Below are positions 16,001-23,594 of a stretch of DNA of 24,293 nucleotides, one piece after another. Each line of letters starts with the position of its first letter. Position 1 is the stretch's first letter. Origin of the DNA: Magnetospirillum sp. (lineage in GTDB: Bacteria > Pseudomonadota > Alphaproteobacteria > Rhodospirillales > Magnetospirillaceae); NCBI GenBank assembly GCA_016183945.1, contig JACPDP010000025.1, positions 29,349-53,641 of the forward strand, written 5' to 3'. Position numbers and translations under genes: made by a program. Below the pieces are notes generated by a model. It was not told the origin of the DNA and did not search any database. It saw only the letters and a list, made by a program, of their open reading frames with translations.

Positions 16001-17271
16001 GCGGGCGGGACGCCCGCGCTCCGGACTGGTTCGGGTGGCTTGCGGAGCGCCAGCATCAGGCAGGCGGCGGTCAGCCACAGCGAGGACTGCCACCAGCTCT
16101 GCCAGAAGCCGTAGGACACCACCGAGACACAGAAGGTACCGGCCACCACGGCTGCCGCCGCGCCCTGCGACCAGCGATCCGGCAGGCGTTCGATGCGGCG
16201 CAGCAGCACCAGCACGAAGGCGACCAGAGCGGTCATTCCGGGCAGACCCAATTCCAGCCAGACTTGCATCACCGCGTTGTGGGGATGCAGCGGCAGCATG
16301 GACTCGATCAGCGAGAACAGCACGGTTCCGTCGGGGGCCACCCGCTGCACCGTGATCTCGTCCTCGGCGCCCGGCATGTCGCGCGAGGCGTCCATGCCCC
16401 AGCCGCGCAGGGGATGCTCGGCGATGCGCTGGGCGGTGAAGCTCCAAATGGTCAGGCGGTGATGGGCGGAATTGGGCACCCAGGTCCAGTTCTGCAGGGT
16501 ATAGGCCGGCGGCGGCACCTTCAGCATGGCCAGCGGCAGCATCACCGCCGCCGCCACCACCACCGCCGCCAGGCCGCGCAAGGCGAGGCGAGGCGCCAGG
16601 GCGACGGCGCCGGCCATGGCCGCGGCGGCCAGCACCGCCAGACGGGTGGAGCTGCTGTCGCTCAGCATCAACAGCGCCAGCACCGTCGCCACCAGAATGG
16701 CGGTGGGCAGGGCACGAAACCGGTTGAGCAGCAGCAGGGCGACCGGCCAGGTGAGGATCGCCACCACGGTGGCCCCCCGGTTGAGGTGGCTCTTCAGCCC
16801 GACCATGGTGTGGCCCTTGAGGGCGAGGATGGCGTAGGTGACCCTGAGATCGGTGGTGTAGTCCACCGTCAGCATCACGATCATGGCAAGGGTGGAGATG
16901 GCCAGAATAAGGCCGGTGCGCCGCCGCTGGCCGCGGGTGAGGAACAGGGTCGCCGCCACCGTCGAGGCCCCCAGCAGCGCCGTCGCCGCCAGTTTGGCGG
17001 ACCCCTTCATCGCCTGGGCCGGGTCCAACGCCCAGGCCGAACTGATCATCGCCCACAGGCACAACAGCAGCGGCCCGGCCACCAGCGGCCAGTCGATGCG
17101 GCGCCAGCCGCCCCTGCGGATCACCAGGGGAAGGGTGGCCGCGCCGACGGCGGCACCCAGCGGTGCCACGCCGAGCGGGGCGACGACGGCGGTCACCGGC
17201 AGCAAGGCCGCCGCCACCGTCAAGGCCCACGCCGCCAGGGCCCCGTCCCACCCCTGCTCGTCCACCGTCAT
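15997..17271 (-). CDS. O-antigen ligase / polymerase family membrane protein (Wzy_C type)
   Basis: This 424-residue polytopic membrane protein has roughly ten to twelve hydrophobic segments. The large periplasmic loop before the last helices contains RIAEHPLRGWGMDASRDMPG and then LHPHNAVMQVWLELGLPG, the signature of the Wzy_C domain found in O-antigen ligases (WaaL) and related polymerases. Ligases transfer undecaprenyl-linked glycan to lipid A-core, while polymerases join repeat units. Sequence alone does not separate them. The gene is the last of the long minus operon, starts one base after the asnB copy 2 stop, and converges with wecB. Its stop TAA overlaps the wecB TAG, leaving no room for a terminator. 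Confidence 0.85.
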   Translation of the reverse strand: MTVDEQGWDGALAAWALTVAAALLPVTAVVAPLGVAPLGAAVGAATLPLVIRRGGWRRIDWPLVAGPLLLCLWAMISSAWALDPAQAMKGSAKLAATALLGASTVAATLFLTRGQRRRTGLILAISTLAMIVMLTVDYTTDLRVTYAILALKGHTMVGLKSHLNRGATVVAILTWPVALLLLNRFRALPTAILVATVLALLMLSDSSSTRLAVLAAAAMAGAVALAPRLALRGLAAVVVAAAVMLPLAMLKVPPPAYTLQNWTWVPNSAHHRLTIWSFTAQRIAEHPLRGWGMDASRDMPGAEDEITVQRVAPDGTVLFSLIESMLPLHPHNAVMQVWLELGLPGMTALVAFVLVLLRRIERLPDRWSQGAAAAVVAGTFCVSVVSYGFWQSWWQSSLWLTAACLMLALRKPPEPVRSAGVPPA

Positions 17272-17272
17272 C

Positions 17273-19135
17273 CTATCGTCCCTGTCCGCGCTGCCAGGCG
17301 TCGAGCACCAACAGTGCCCAAATCTTGAGCGAATGATCCCGCCGCCCGCCGGCCTGTTCGGCCAGCAGTCGGGCCACCGGCGCCCACTCCAGCCCCAGCC
17401 GTGCCAGCCGGGGCTTGGTGAGGCGTTCGGCGATCAACCCCTTCAGCTCGCCCTTGAGCCACACCCCCATGGGCGGATTGAAGCCCAGCTTGGGACGGTC
17501 GACGATGGCGGCCGGCAGCAGCCGCCGCGCCGCTGCCTTCAGCAGGGTCTTCTTTCCCTGGGCGAAGCGCAAGGCCGGCGACAATCTTCCTACCGCCTCC
17601 ACCAGCCGGTGATCCAGCAGGGGCAGGCGCAGCTCCAGCGCCACCGCCATGCTCATGGCGTCGCCATAGGCCAGCAGGTTGCCGGGCAGGAAGGACTCGA
17701 GATCGGTCTGCTGCATGGCGTCGAGCGGCTGCGGCGAGGGCGCCCGGCGATAAAGCTCGGCGATGGGCCGGGGCGGCGGCTCCGCCAGGTCGAGCAGCGC
17801 GGCGCGTTCGGCGGGATCGAAGTATTCGACCCAGGCGGCATAGCGTTCCGGTGCGGCGAGGCTGCCGGCGGCCAGGAATTCGCGGGCGCGGCGCAAGCCG
17901 TGGCGGCCGCTGCTGCTTTCGGGGATCAGCCGGGCGGCGGCGGCGGCGGTATTTCGCAGCGGGCGGGGAACCAGCCGGGCATAGCGTTCGGCCAGCAGCC
18001 CGCCCTGGTAGCGGGGATAGCCGCCGAACACCTCGTCGCCGGCGTCGCCTACCAGGGCGACGGTGACGTGCTGGCGGGCCTTGGCGGAGAGGTCGCGGAT
18101 CAGCAGGGCGGTGGGGTTGCCGAACGGCTCGCCGAAATGGCGCACCATGTCGTCGAGCAGGCGCGCCGCCTCGGGCCGGGCCGGCAGTTCCGTGTGGGAC
18201 GAGCCGATATGGGCCGCCACCGTCGCCGCCGCACAGCGCCCGTCATAGGCCGGCTCGTCGAAGGTCATGGTGAAGGTGCGCGGTGGCGGTGCCCCCTCAG
18301 TGCGGCGTTGCTCCGCCATCAGGGCGGCGATCACCGAGCTGTCGATGCCGCCCGACAGGAAGCAGCCCACCTCCACATCGGCCGCCAGCCGGGCGGCCAC
18401 CGCCCGACGCAGCAGCGGCATCAGATCCTCTACCGCCTCGTCGAGGCTGGGAGCGCGGTCGCCGGTATAGGCGGGACGCCACCAGCGGCCGGTCGCCACC
18501 GCACCGCCCTGCCAGGTCAACCAGCAGCCCGGCTCCAGCTTACGGATGCCGCTGTGCAGGGTGCGTGGTGCCGGCACATAGAGGCAGGCGAGATACTCGG
18601 ATAAGGCCTGGCGGTCGGGTGTGAGATCGATGCCGGGATGGGCGCGCAGGGCGTCGATCTCCGAGGCGAAGGCCAGGCCGCCGCCGGGAAGCGGGGCGTA
18701 GACCAGCGGCTTCACCCCCAGCCGGTCGCGCACCAGGGTCAGGCGCCGTTGCGCGCGGTCCCACAGGGCGAAGGCGAACATGCCGGTCAGGTGCCCCAAC
18801 GCCGCCAGCCCGTCACGCGCCAGCAGGCGCAGCAGCACCTCGGTGTCGGAGGTCGAACGGAAGGTCTCGCCGACCGCCTCCAGCTCGGCCCTCAGGTCGC
18901 GGTAATTGTAGATTTCCCCGTTGAAGGCCAGCACGAAGCGGCCGCACGGGCTCTCCATCGGCTGGGCGCCGCCGGCCGACAGGTCGATGACCGCCAGCCT
19001 GGTGTGGACCAGCCCGCAGCCACCCTCCGGATCGCTCCACAAGCCGCGGCCATCGGGGCCGCGATGGGCGAGGCGGGTGGCCATGTCCGCCAGAAGATCG
19101 GCGGACGCCCCGGTGCTGCCGGCGATGCCGCACAT
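17273..19135 (-). CDS. asnB: Asparagine synthase (glutamine-hydrolysing)-like amidotransferase, copy 2
   Basis: This 620-residue protein is near the usual length for AsnB-type amidotransferases. It begins MCGIAGSTG with Cys2, then RLAHRGPDGRGLW, TRLAVIDLSAGG and FNGEIYNYRDLRAEL, the glutaminase domain. The synthetase domain has the complete PP-loop LSGGIDSSV near residue 260, LVGDAGDEVFGGYPRY near 372, and FLPGNLLAYGDAMSMAVALE with LRLPLLDHRLVE near 500. It is clearly diverged from copy 1 at 12503 and not a recent duplicate. The long form resembles exosortase- or capsule-associated amidotransferases. The acceptor sugar or lipid is unknown. It lies between a transaldolase-like gene (one base upstream) and the O-antigen ligase, so it probably modifies the same glycan. 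Confidence 0.9.
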   Translation of the reverse strand: MCGIAGSTGASADLLADMATRLAHRGPDGRGLWSDPEGGCGLVHTRLAVIDLSAGGAQPMESPCGRFVLAFNGEIYNYRDLRAELEAVGETFRSTSDTEVLLRLLARDGLAALGHLTGMFAFALWDRAQRRLTLVRDRLGVKPLVYAPLPGGGLAFASEIDALRAHPGIDLTPDRQALSEYLACLYVPAPRTLHSGIRKLEPGCWLTWQGGAVATGRWWRPAYTGDRAPSLDEAVEDLMPLLRRAVAARLAADVEVGCFLSGGIDSSVIAALMAEQRRTEGAPPPRTFTMTFDEPAYDGRCAAATVAAHIGSSHTELPARPEAARLLDDMVRHFGEPFGNPTALLIRDLSAKARQHVTVALVGDAGDEVFGGYPRYQGGLLAERYARLVPRPLRNTAAAAARLIPESSSGRHGLRRAREFLAAGSLAAPERYAAWVEYFDPAERAALLDLAEPPPRPIAELYRRAPSPQPLDAMQQTDLESFLPGNLLAYGDAMSMAVALELRLPLLDHRLVEAVGRLSPALRFAQGKKTLLKAAARRLLPAAIVDRPKLGFNPPMGVWLKGELKGLIAERLTKPRLARLGLEWAPVARLLAEQAGGRRDHSLKIWALLVLDAWQRGQGR

Positions 19136-19136
19136 G

Positions 19137-19754
19137 CTAGGGGACGGTGAACCCCGACGCGGTGGCGTCGGTGTAGAACATCCTGACCGTATCCAGCGAG
19201 TAGTCGTCGAGGTCGCGACCGACCAGCGGCAGCTTCTTCAGGATGTCGTTGGTGACGGTGATCACCTGGCAGCCGATGGCGTCGGCCTGGAAAATATTGA
19301 ACAGTTCGCGCGGGCTGGCCCAGATCAGGTGCAGGTTGGCGCCGGCCGCGGCGAGGACTCGCACCGCCTCGGCCATGATCGGCAGCGGGTCGACGCCGGT
19401 GTCGGCGATACGCCCGGCGAACACCGAGATGTAGCAGGGCGCGCCGCCACCCGCCGCGGCGGCCACCGCCTTCACCTGCGCCAGAGTGGTGAGCGCGGTG
19501 ACGTTGAGGTTGACCCCCTGGCCGGACAGGCGGCGCACGATGGCGGCGGTGGACTCGCCCTTGGTGTTGGTCACCGGGATCTTGACGTTGACATTGCGGC
19601 CCCAGCGGCTGATGGCCAGCGCGGTGGGATTGGTGGTGAACCCCTTGATCAGGGGGTTCCGGTACATCTCCAGCATGCCGGCGATATCGGCACCATCGGC
19701 GAAAATGGCGACCTTGAGGGCGGTGACGGCGGGGCGGATGGTGAGGGCTTGCAT
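19137..19754 (-). CDS. Transaldolase-like protein with an apparent internal in-frame deletion
   Basis: The 205-residue product resembles the small transaldolases found in polysaccharide loci. Visible motifs are IFADGADI (the Asp in the first strand, near 20), KGFTTNPT (37-44), NVKIPVTNTKGE with the Schiff-base Lys at 58, NVTALTTL, YISVFAGRIADTG, LIWASPRELFNIFQADAIGC and TNDILKKL. Only about a dozen residues separate TNPT from NVKIP, whereas relatives have roughly 50. The missing part should include strand 3 with the catalytic Glu (FEV or SLEVD in TalB-like enzymes). The frame is intact, so a shortened protein could be made, but aldolase activity is doubtful. The length fits a ~245-residue family minus about 40. 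It sits 15 bases after a SIS isomerase and one base before asnB copy 2. The estimate of the lost part comes from memory of the family. Confidence 0.82.
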   Translation of the reverse strand: MQALTIRPAVTALKVAIFADGADIAGMLEMYRNPLIKGFTTNPTALAISRWGRNVNVKIPVTNTKGESTAAIVRRLSGQGVNLNVTALTTLAQVKAVAAAAGGGAPCYISVFAGRIADTGVDPLPIMAEAVRVLAAAGANLHLIWASPRELFNIFQADAIGCQVITVTNDILKKLPLVGRDLDDYSLDTVRMFYTDATASGFTVP

Positions 19755-19769
19755 GGCTCGCGTCCTTTT

Positions 19770-20366
19770 CTACCGCACCGTTTCCCATTTGGTGGGGGCG
19801 GTTTTCAGCAGGGGATGCGACACCAGCAGGTGCCAGACCACCGCTTGCAACGCCTCGGCGTGGGGCGTGGTGTTGACCGGATTGACCACCGGCACCAGCA
19901 CCGCCACGTCGGCCACCCGGGCGGTATGGCCGCCGTCGCGCGAGACGATCCCATAGATGCTGGCGCCGACGTCCTTGGCGTAGGCCAGCGCCTTGACCAG
20001 ATTGGGGCTGACATTGCGTTCGGCGTCGCCGCCACCTACCGAGAACACCATGACGGCGTCCTTGGGCGACAGGCGGCTGGTGCGCAGCCACTCGGAGAAA
20101 ATGGAGTCCCAGCCCTCGTCATTGGCCCGCGCGGTCAGCTCCGAGACGTTGTCGGTGGGAGCGTAGGCCTCGAAGCCGCAAATCTTGCGAAAGTCGTTGA
20201 CCGCATGCGAACAGTTGGCGGCGCTGCCGCCGACCCCCAGCAGGAACAGCCGGCCGCCACGGTGGCGTGCCGCCGCCAGTCCCTCGGCCATGGCTTCGAT
20301 GCGACCGGCATCGAGCTTCTGCACCACCTCGATGGTTTCGCGCAGATGTTGCTCGGTATAGGACAT
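19770..20366 (-). CDS. SIS-domain sugar-phosphate isomerase (GmhA-related, operon with transaldolase)
   Basis: This 198-residue single SIS domain has LLGVGGSAANCSHAVNDFRK, FSVGGGDAERNVSPNLVKAL, GIVSRDGGHTARVADVAV and TPHAEALQAVVWHLLVSHPLL. The SVGGG loop replaces the usual STSGxS, which marks a distinct subgroup found in LPS loci next to transaldolases. Compared with gmhA at 1454, the metal-site Glu is Asp and the Gln is Glu, the same change as in the SIS protein at 14277. ATG 20366 is chosen from the family-like MSYTEQHLRETIEVV and a GGGAG about ten bases upstream. The probable role is isomerising a ketose phosphate made by or fed to the neighbouring transaldolase-like enzyme. The exact sugar is unknown. 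Confidence 0.87.
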   Translation of the reverse strand: MSYTEQHLRETIEVVQKLDAGRIEAMAEGLAAARHRGGRLFLLGVGGSAANCSHAVNDFRKICGFEAYAPTDNVSELTARANDEGWDSIFSEWLRTSRLSPKDAVMVFSVGGGDAERNVSPNLVKALAYAKDVGASIYGIVSRDGGHTARVADVAVLVPVVNPVNTTPHAEALQAVVWHLLVSHPLLKTAPTKWETVR

Positions 20367-20412
20367 GGCAGGCGAACTCCCAAGGGCGACATTACAATGT
20401 GAGAGAATAAGG

Positions 20413-21285
20413 TTAATGTTCCGTTTGGCAGGCGGCGAGAATCTTGACCACCGCGACGCCAAGCTCCAGCCCGGCGGTGTCGGTGCTGCCCCGGCGCACC
20501 GCGTCGGCGAACTCCGCCACCGCCACGGAGAGCGGCAGGTCCGGGGCCACCGGCACGGTGCGGCCATCCAGCGTCAACTTTTCGGTGGCGAGGGCGTCAT
20601 AGACGAGTCGGCCGCCCTCGCAGGTGACGGCGAAGCGGCGGGTCTTCACCGGCAGGGTACCGAGGGTGATGGTCGCCGGCACGGTGCCGAACCGCAGCCC
20701 GAGGCGGAGGGTTTCGCCGGACTGCTCCGCCCCGACCGCATCGGGCGGCCTGCCCAACAGGTCGAGGCACAGGGCGAGATCGTGCGGGCCCCAGTCCCAC
20801 AGCACCGAGACGTCGGCGCGGCGGGGACCGGTGTCGCCGGCGGTTCCCTTGATGCCCAGCACCGCCCCCATCCCAGCCGCCAGATATTTGAGCCGCCGCC
20901 AGGCCGGGCTGAACAGGTGGACATGGTCGACCATGACGATGCGGCCGGCCTGGCGCGCGGCGGCCAGCACCGCCGCCGCCTCGGCCGCGTTCATGGCCAG
21001 CGGCTTTTCCACCAGCACCGGCAGGCCGGCGGCAAGGGCGGCGAGGGTGATTTCGGCATGGCTGGCCGGCGGCGTGGCGACGATGACGCCGTCCAGCGCT
21101 CCGGCGGCCAGCATGGCGCGCCAATGAGGGAACAGCGCCGTGCCGGCCGGCAGCAGCGCCTCGGTCTCAGGGTTGGAACTGGCCACCGCCGCCAATTCGA
21201 CGCCGGGAACGGCGCCGAGGGTGCGGACGAAGATGCGGCCCCAGCGTCCGGCGCCGACGAGTCCGAGGCGGACGCTCCCGCTCAC
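20413..21285 (-). CDS. Gfo/Idh/MocA-family oxidoreductase
   Basis: This 290-residue NAD(P)-dependent sugar dehydrogenase-type protein has a Rossmann loop, LGLVGAGRWGRIFVRTL, at the N-terminus, then VIVATPPASHAEI near 70, VLVEKPLAMN near 90 with the usual Lys, and DWGPHDLALCLDLLG near 166 with the conserved His. The GTG start at 21285 overlaps the preceding gene's TGA as GTGA. Longer upstream readings lie within that gene in another frame and show no family similarity. It is a little shorter than most relatives (about 300-350). It is followed by a 46-base gap before the SIS gene. The role is presumably oxidation or reduction of a nucleotide sugar in the same pathway; the substrate is unknown. 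Confidence 0.86.
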   Translation of the reverse strand: MSGSVRLGLVGAGRWGRIFVRTLGAVPGVELAAVASSNPETEALLPAGTALFPHWRAMLAAGALDGVIVATPPASHAEITLAALAAGLPVLVEKPLAMNAAEAAAVLAAARQAGRIVMVDHVHLFSPAWRRLKYLAAGMGAVLGIKGTAGDTGPRRADVSVLWDWGPHDLALCLDLLGRPPDAVGAEQSGETLRLGLRFGTVPATITLGTLPVKTRRFAVTCEGGRLVYDALATEKLTLDGRTVPVAPDLPLSVAVAEFADAVRRGSTDTAGLELGVAVVKILAACQTEH

Positions 21286-22343
21286 TGCTCGCCCGTGTAG
21301 ACCTTGTCTGCCCAGCCGAAGAAGCGCTTGAGGCCGTCTTCGAGCTCGACCGAGGGCTCGAACTTCAGCTGCAGCTTGGACTTGCGGATGTCGGGGCAGC
21401 GGCGGTTGGGCTCGTCGGCGGGGTAGCTGTCGGGGTACTCGATGATGTTGTGCGCCACCTTCTTGCCCAGCACCTTCTCGATGCGGTGCACCAGGTCGAC
21501 CATGGAGATTTCCGGCTTGGGATTGCCGATGTTGTAGGGCTCGCCCGGCACGCCGCGCAGCACCACCAGCAGGAAGCCGACCATGGCATCGGTGATATAG
21601 CAGAAGGTGCGGGTCTGGTTGCCCGAGCCGTAGACGTTCAGCGGCTGGCCGGCCTTGATGCGGCTGGCGAAGTTGGGCAGCACGCGATAGTCGGTCTCCT
21701 GCATGCCGGGGCCGAAGACGTTGAACGGGCGGATGGTGTTGGTGGCGGTGCCGTGCGTCTCGTGGAAGATGTGGCAGAGCGTCTCGCCCACCCGCTTGCT
21801 CTCGTCGTAGCAGGCGCGCGGCCCCTGGCACGATACGTTGCCGCGGTAGCTTTCCGGGGTCGGCACATGCTTGGGATCGGGGTCACCGTAAATCTCGGAG
21901 GAGCTGAAGAAGGTGAAACGCGCCTTGTTGGCGTGGGCAACTTCCAGCATGTTGCGGGTGCCGCGGATGGCCACTTCCAGCGTTTCCAGCGGGAAGGCGC
22001 GGTAGTAGTAGGGGCTGGCGATACCGGCGGCGTGGATGACGTAGTGCACCGGCTCGTCCAGCGGCAGGGGCTGGACCACGTCGTGCTGGATGAAGGTGAC
22101 GTGCTCGAACTCGGGGATCTCGGCGCCTTCCTTGCCCGCCGTGATCAGGTTGTCGGCGGCGATCAGCCGGCAGGGCTTGGCCAGCACGTTCTGGTTCAGG
22201 TGGGCGAAGATTTCCATGAAGTAGCGGCCGAGGAAGCCGCGGCCGCCGGTCAGCAGCACGGTCTTGCCGGCGAAGTCGTGGGCGGTGTCGCCGAGGCGGC
22301 GGCAGATTTCGGCAATGTCGGAAGCCAGCAGGAATTCGGCCAT
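21282..22343 (-). CDS. Extended SDR / NAD-dependent nucleotide-sugar epimerase-dehydratase (UDP-xylose synthase-like)
   Basis: This 353-residue protein has the NAD loop VLLTGGRGFLGRYFMEIF near residue 30, VIHAAGIASPYYYRAFP near 108, SSSEIYGDPDP near 150, and the catalytic Tyr-x3-Lys in ACYDESKRVGETL near 180. IRPFNVFGPGMQ and YGSGNQTRTFCYITDAMVGF are typical of the UDP-glucuronate decarboxylase/dTDP-glucose dehydratase branch. The N-terminal ~25 residues before the Rossmann loop are an extra helix. The start is supported by GAGGTG (22352-22357), eight bases before ATG 22343. It lies two bases after the methyltransferase and overlaps the Gfo/Idh gene by GTGA. The product may decarboxylate, dehydrate or epimerise; the sequence does not decide. 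Confidence 0.86.
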   Translation of the reverse strand: MAEFLLASDIAEICRRLGDTAHDFAGKTVLLTGGRGFLGRYFMEIFAHLNQNVLAKPCRLIAADNLITAGKEGAEIPEFEHVTFIQHDVVQPLPLDEPVHYVIHAAGIASPYYYRAFPLETLEVAIRGTRNMLEVAHANKARFTFFSSSEIYGDPDPKHVPTPESYRGNVSCQGPRACYDESKRVGETLCHIFHETHGTATNTIRPFNVFGPGMQETDYRVLPNFASRIKAGQPLNVYGSGNQTRTFCYITDAMVGFLLVVLRGVPGEPYNIGNPKPEISMVDLVHRIEKVLGKKVAHNIIEYPDSYPADEPNRRCPDIRKSKLQLKFEPSVELEDGLKRFFGWADKVYTGEQ

Positions 22344-22345
22344 GG

Positions 22346-23590
22346 TCAGATCACCTCGACGCGGGGCAGGGGGATGATGAACTTGCCGCCGGCAGCGCGG
22401 AAGGCAGCGTTCTTCTCGATAATGGAAGGGGCAAAGTTCCACGCCAGCACCACCAGCGCATCCGGCTTCTTCCCGGCGATGGCCGAGGAGGGAACGACCG
22501 GAATGTGCATGCCGGGACTGTAGAGCCCCTGCTTCAGGGGGCTGTCGTCGACGATGAAGTCGACCAGATCGGGGCCGATGCCGAAATGGTACATCAGCGT
22601 GGTGGCCTTGGCCGGCGCGCCGAACCCGGCGATGCGCTTGCCCGCGGCCTTCATGGCGGTGAGCACGCCCTTCAGCTCGGCTCCGACGGCGGCGATCTGG
22701 GCGCCGAACGCCTTCAGGGTGGCGGCCTGATCGAGACCGAGGCGCCTTTCCTCGGCCAGAGCGGCGGCCACCGAGCGGCCTGCGGCATGGCGGCCGCCGG
22801 TGGGTTGGGCGACGATGCGGATGGAGCCGCCGTGCGACGGCACCCGAATCGCCTCGATCAGCTCGAGGCCGTGGGCGGCGAGGAAGGGGATCAGCGGCCC
22901 GACCGAGTGATAGTCGAGATGCTCGTGGTAGATGGTGTCGAACAGGGTGTTCTGGAACACATCCACCAGATAGGACACCTCGAAGGCCAGCACGCCGTCT
23001 TCGGCCAGCAGCGCCCGCACACCCTCCATGACGCTGGCAAGGTCGTCGATATGGGCGAAGACGTTGTTGGCGGTGATGACGGCGGCGGGTCCCTGTTCGG
23101 CGCGAATGCGTGCCGCAAGGTCGGGGCCGAAGAAGCCGTTGATGGTGGGGATGCCGGCCTGGCTGGCGGCTTCGGCGATTTCCTTGGCCGGGTCGATGCC
23201 CTGGACGCACAGGCCGCGGCGCTGGAAAGCCTGCAAGAGCGTGCCGTCGTTGGAGCCGATATCGACCGCCAGGCCGTTCGCACCGACGCCGAAGCGCTCG
23301 ACCATCCAGCCGGCGTAATCGTCGAAGTGCTTCACGAACAGCGGCGAGGTGCCGGAGACGTAGACGTAGTGCTCGAACAGGATGCGGGGATCGACCACGT
23401 CCATCAGCTGGACATGGCCGCAGTCCTCGCAGAAGGCGACATCGAGGGGAAAGCGCTCCTGGTCCACCCCGGTCAGCTCGGCCGGCACGAAGGCGTTGGC
23501 CGGCGGCGTGGCGGCCAGGGACAGCACCGGGGTCAACCGGCGACCGCCGCACAGGCGGCAGTCATTGCGTCGGCGGCAGACGGTGCTCAT
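22346..23590 (-). CDS. SAM-dependent C-methyltransferase (TylC3/TcaB9/NovU-like)
   Basis: This 414-residue three-part protein begins with an N-terminal zinc-ribbon-like segment holding Cys11/Cys14 (CRLCGG) and Cys54/Cys57 (CEDCGH). The SAM-binding Rossmann part has LAVDIGSNDGTLLQAF near residue 110 and ITANNVFAHIDDL near 170. It is followed by TIYHEHLDYHSV, the His-rich motif expected to act in deprotonating the 4-keto sugar. The C-terminal part has KRIAGFGAPAKATTLMYHFGI and DDSPLKQGLYSPG, the Methyltransf_14 half. Relatives methylate carbon 3 (or 5) of dTDP- or GDP-4-keto-6-deoxy sugars to make branched sugars. Some family members in surface loci may do other chemistry. It lies four bases after the cupin gene and two before the SDR. 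Confidence 0.88.
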   Translation of the reverse strand: MSTVCRRRNDCRLCGGRRLTPVLSLAATPPANAFVPAELTGVDQERFPLDVAFCEDCGHVQLMDVVDPRILFEHYVYVSGTSPLFVKHFDDYAGWMVERFGVGANGLAVDIGSNDGTLLQAFQRRGLCVQGIDPAKEIAEAASQAGIPTINGFFGPDLAARIRAEQGPAAVITANNVFAHIDDLASVMEGVRALLAEDGVLAFEVSYLVDVFQNTLFDTIYHEHLDYHSVGPLIPFLAAHGLELIEAIRVPSHGGSIRIVAQPTGGRHAAGRSVAAALAEERRLGLDQAATLKAFGAQIAAVGAELKGVLTAMKAAGKRIAGFGAPAKATTLMYHFGIGPDLVDFIVDDSPLKQGLYSPGMHIPVVPSSAIAGKKPDALVVLAWNFAPSIIEKNAAFRAAGGKFIIPLPRVEVI

Positions 23591-23594
23591 GGGC

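Noticed and set aside
20389..20400. Short inverted repeat ACATT-AC-AATGT in the gap between the Gfo/Idh and SIS genes
   Set aside because: Five-base arms are too short to call an operator without other copies.
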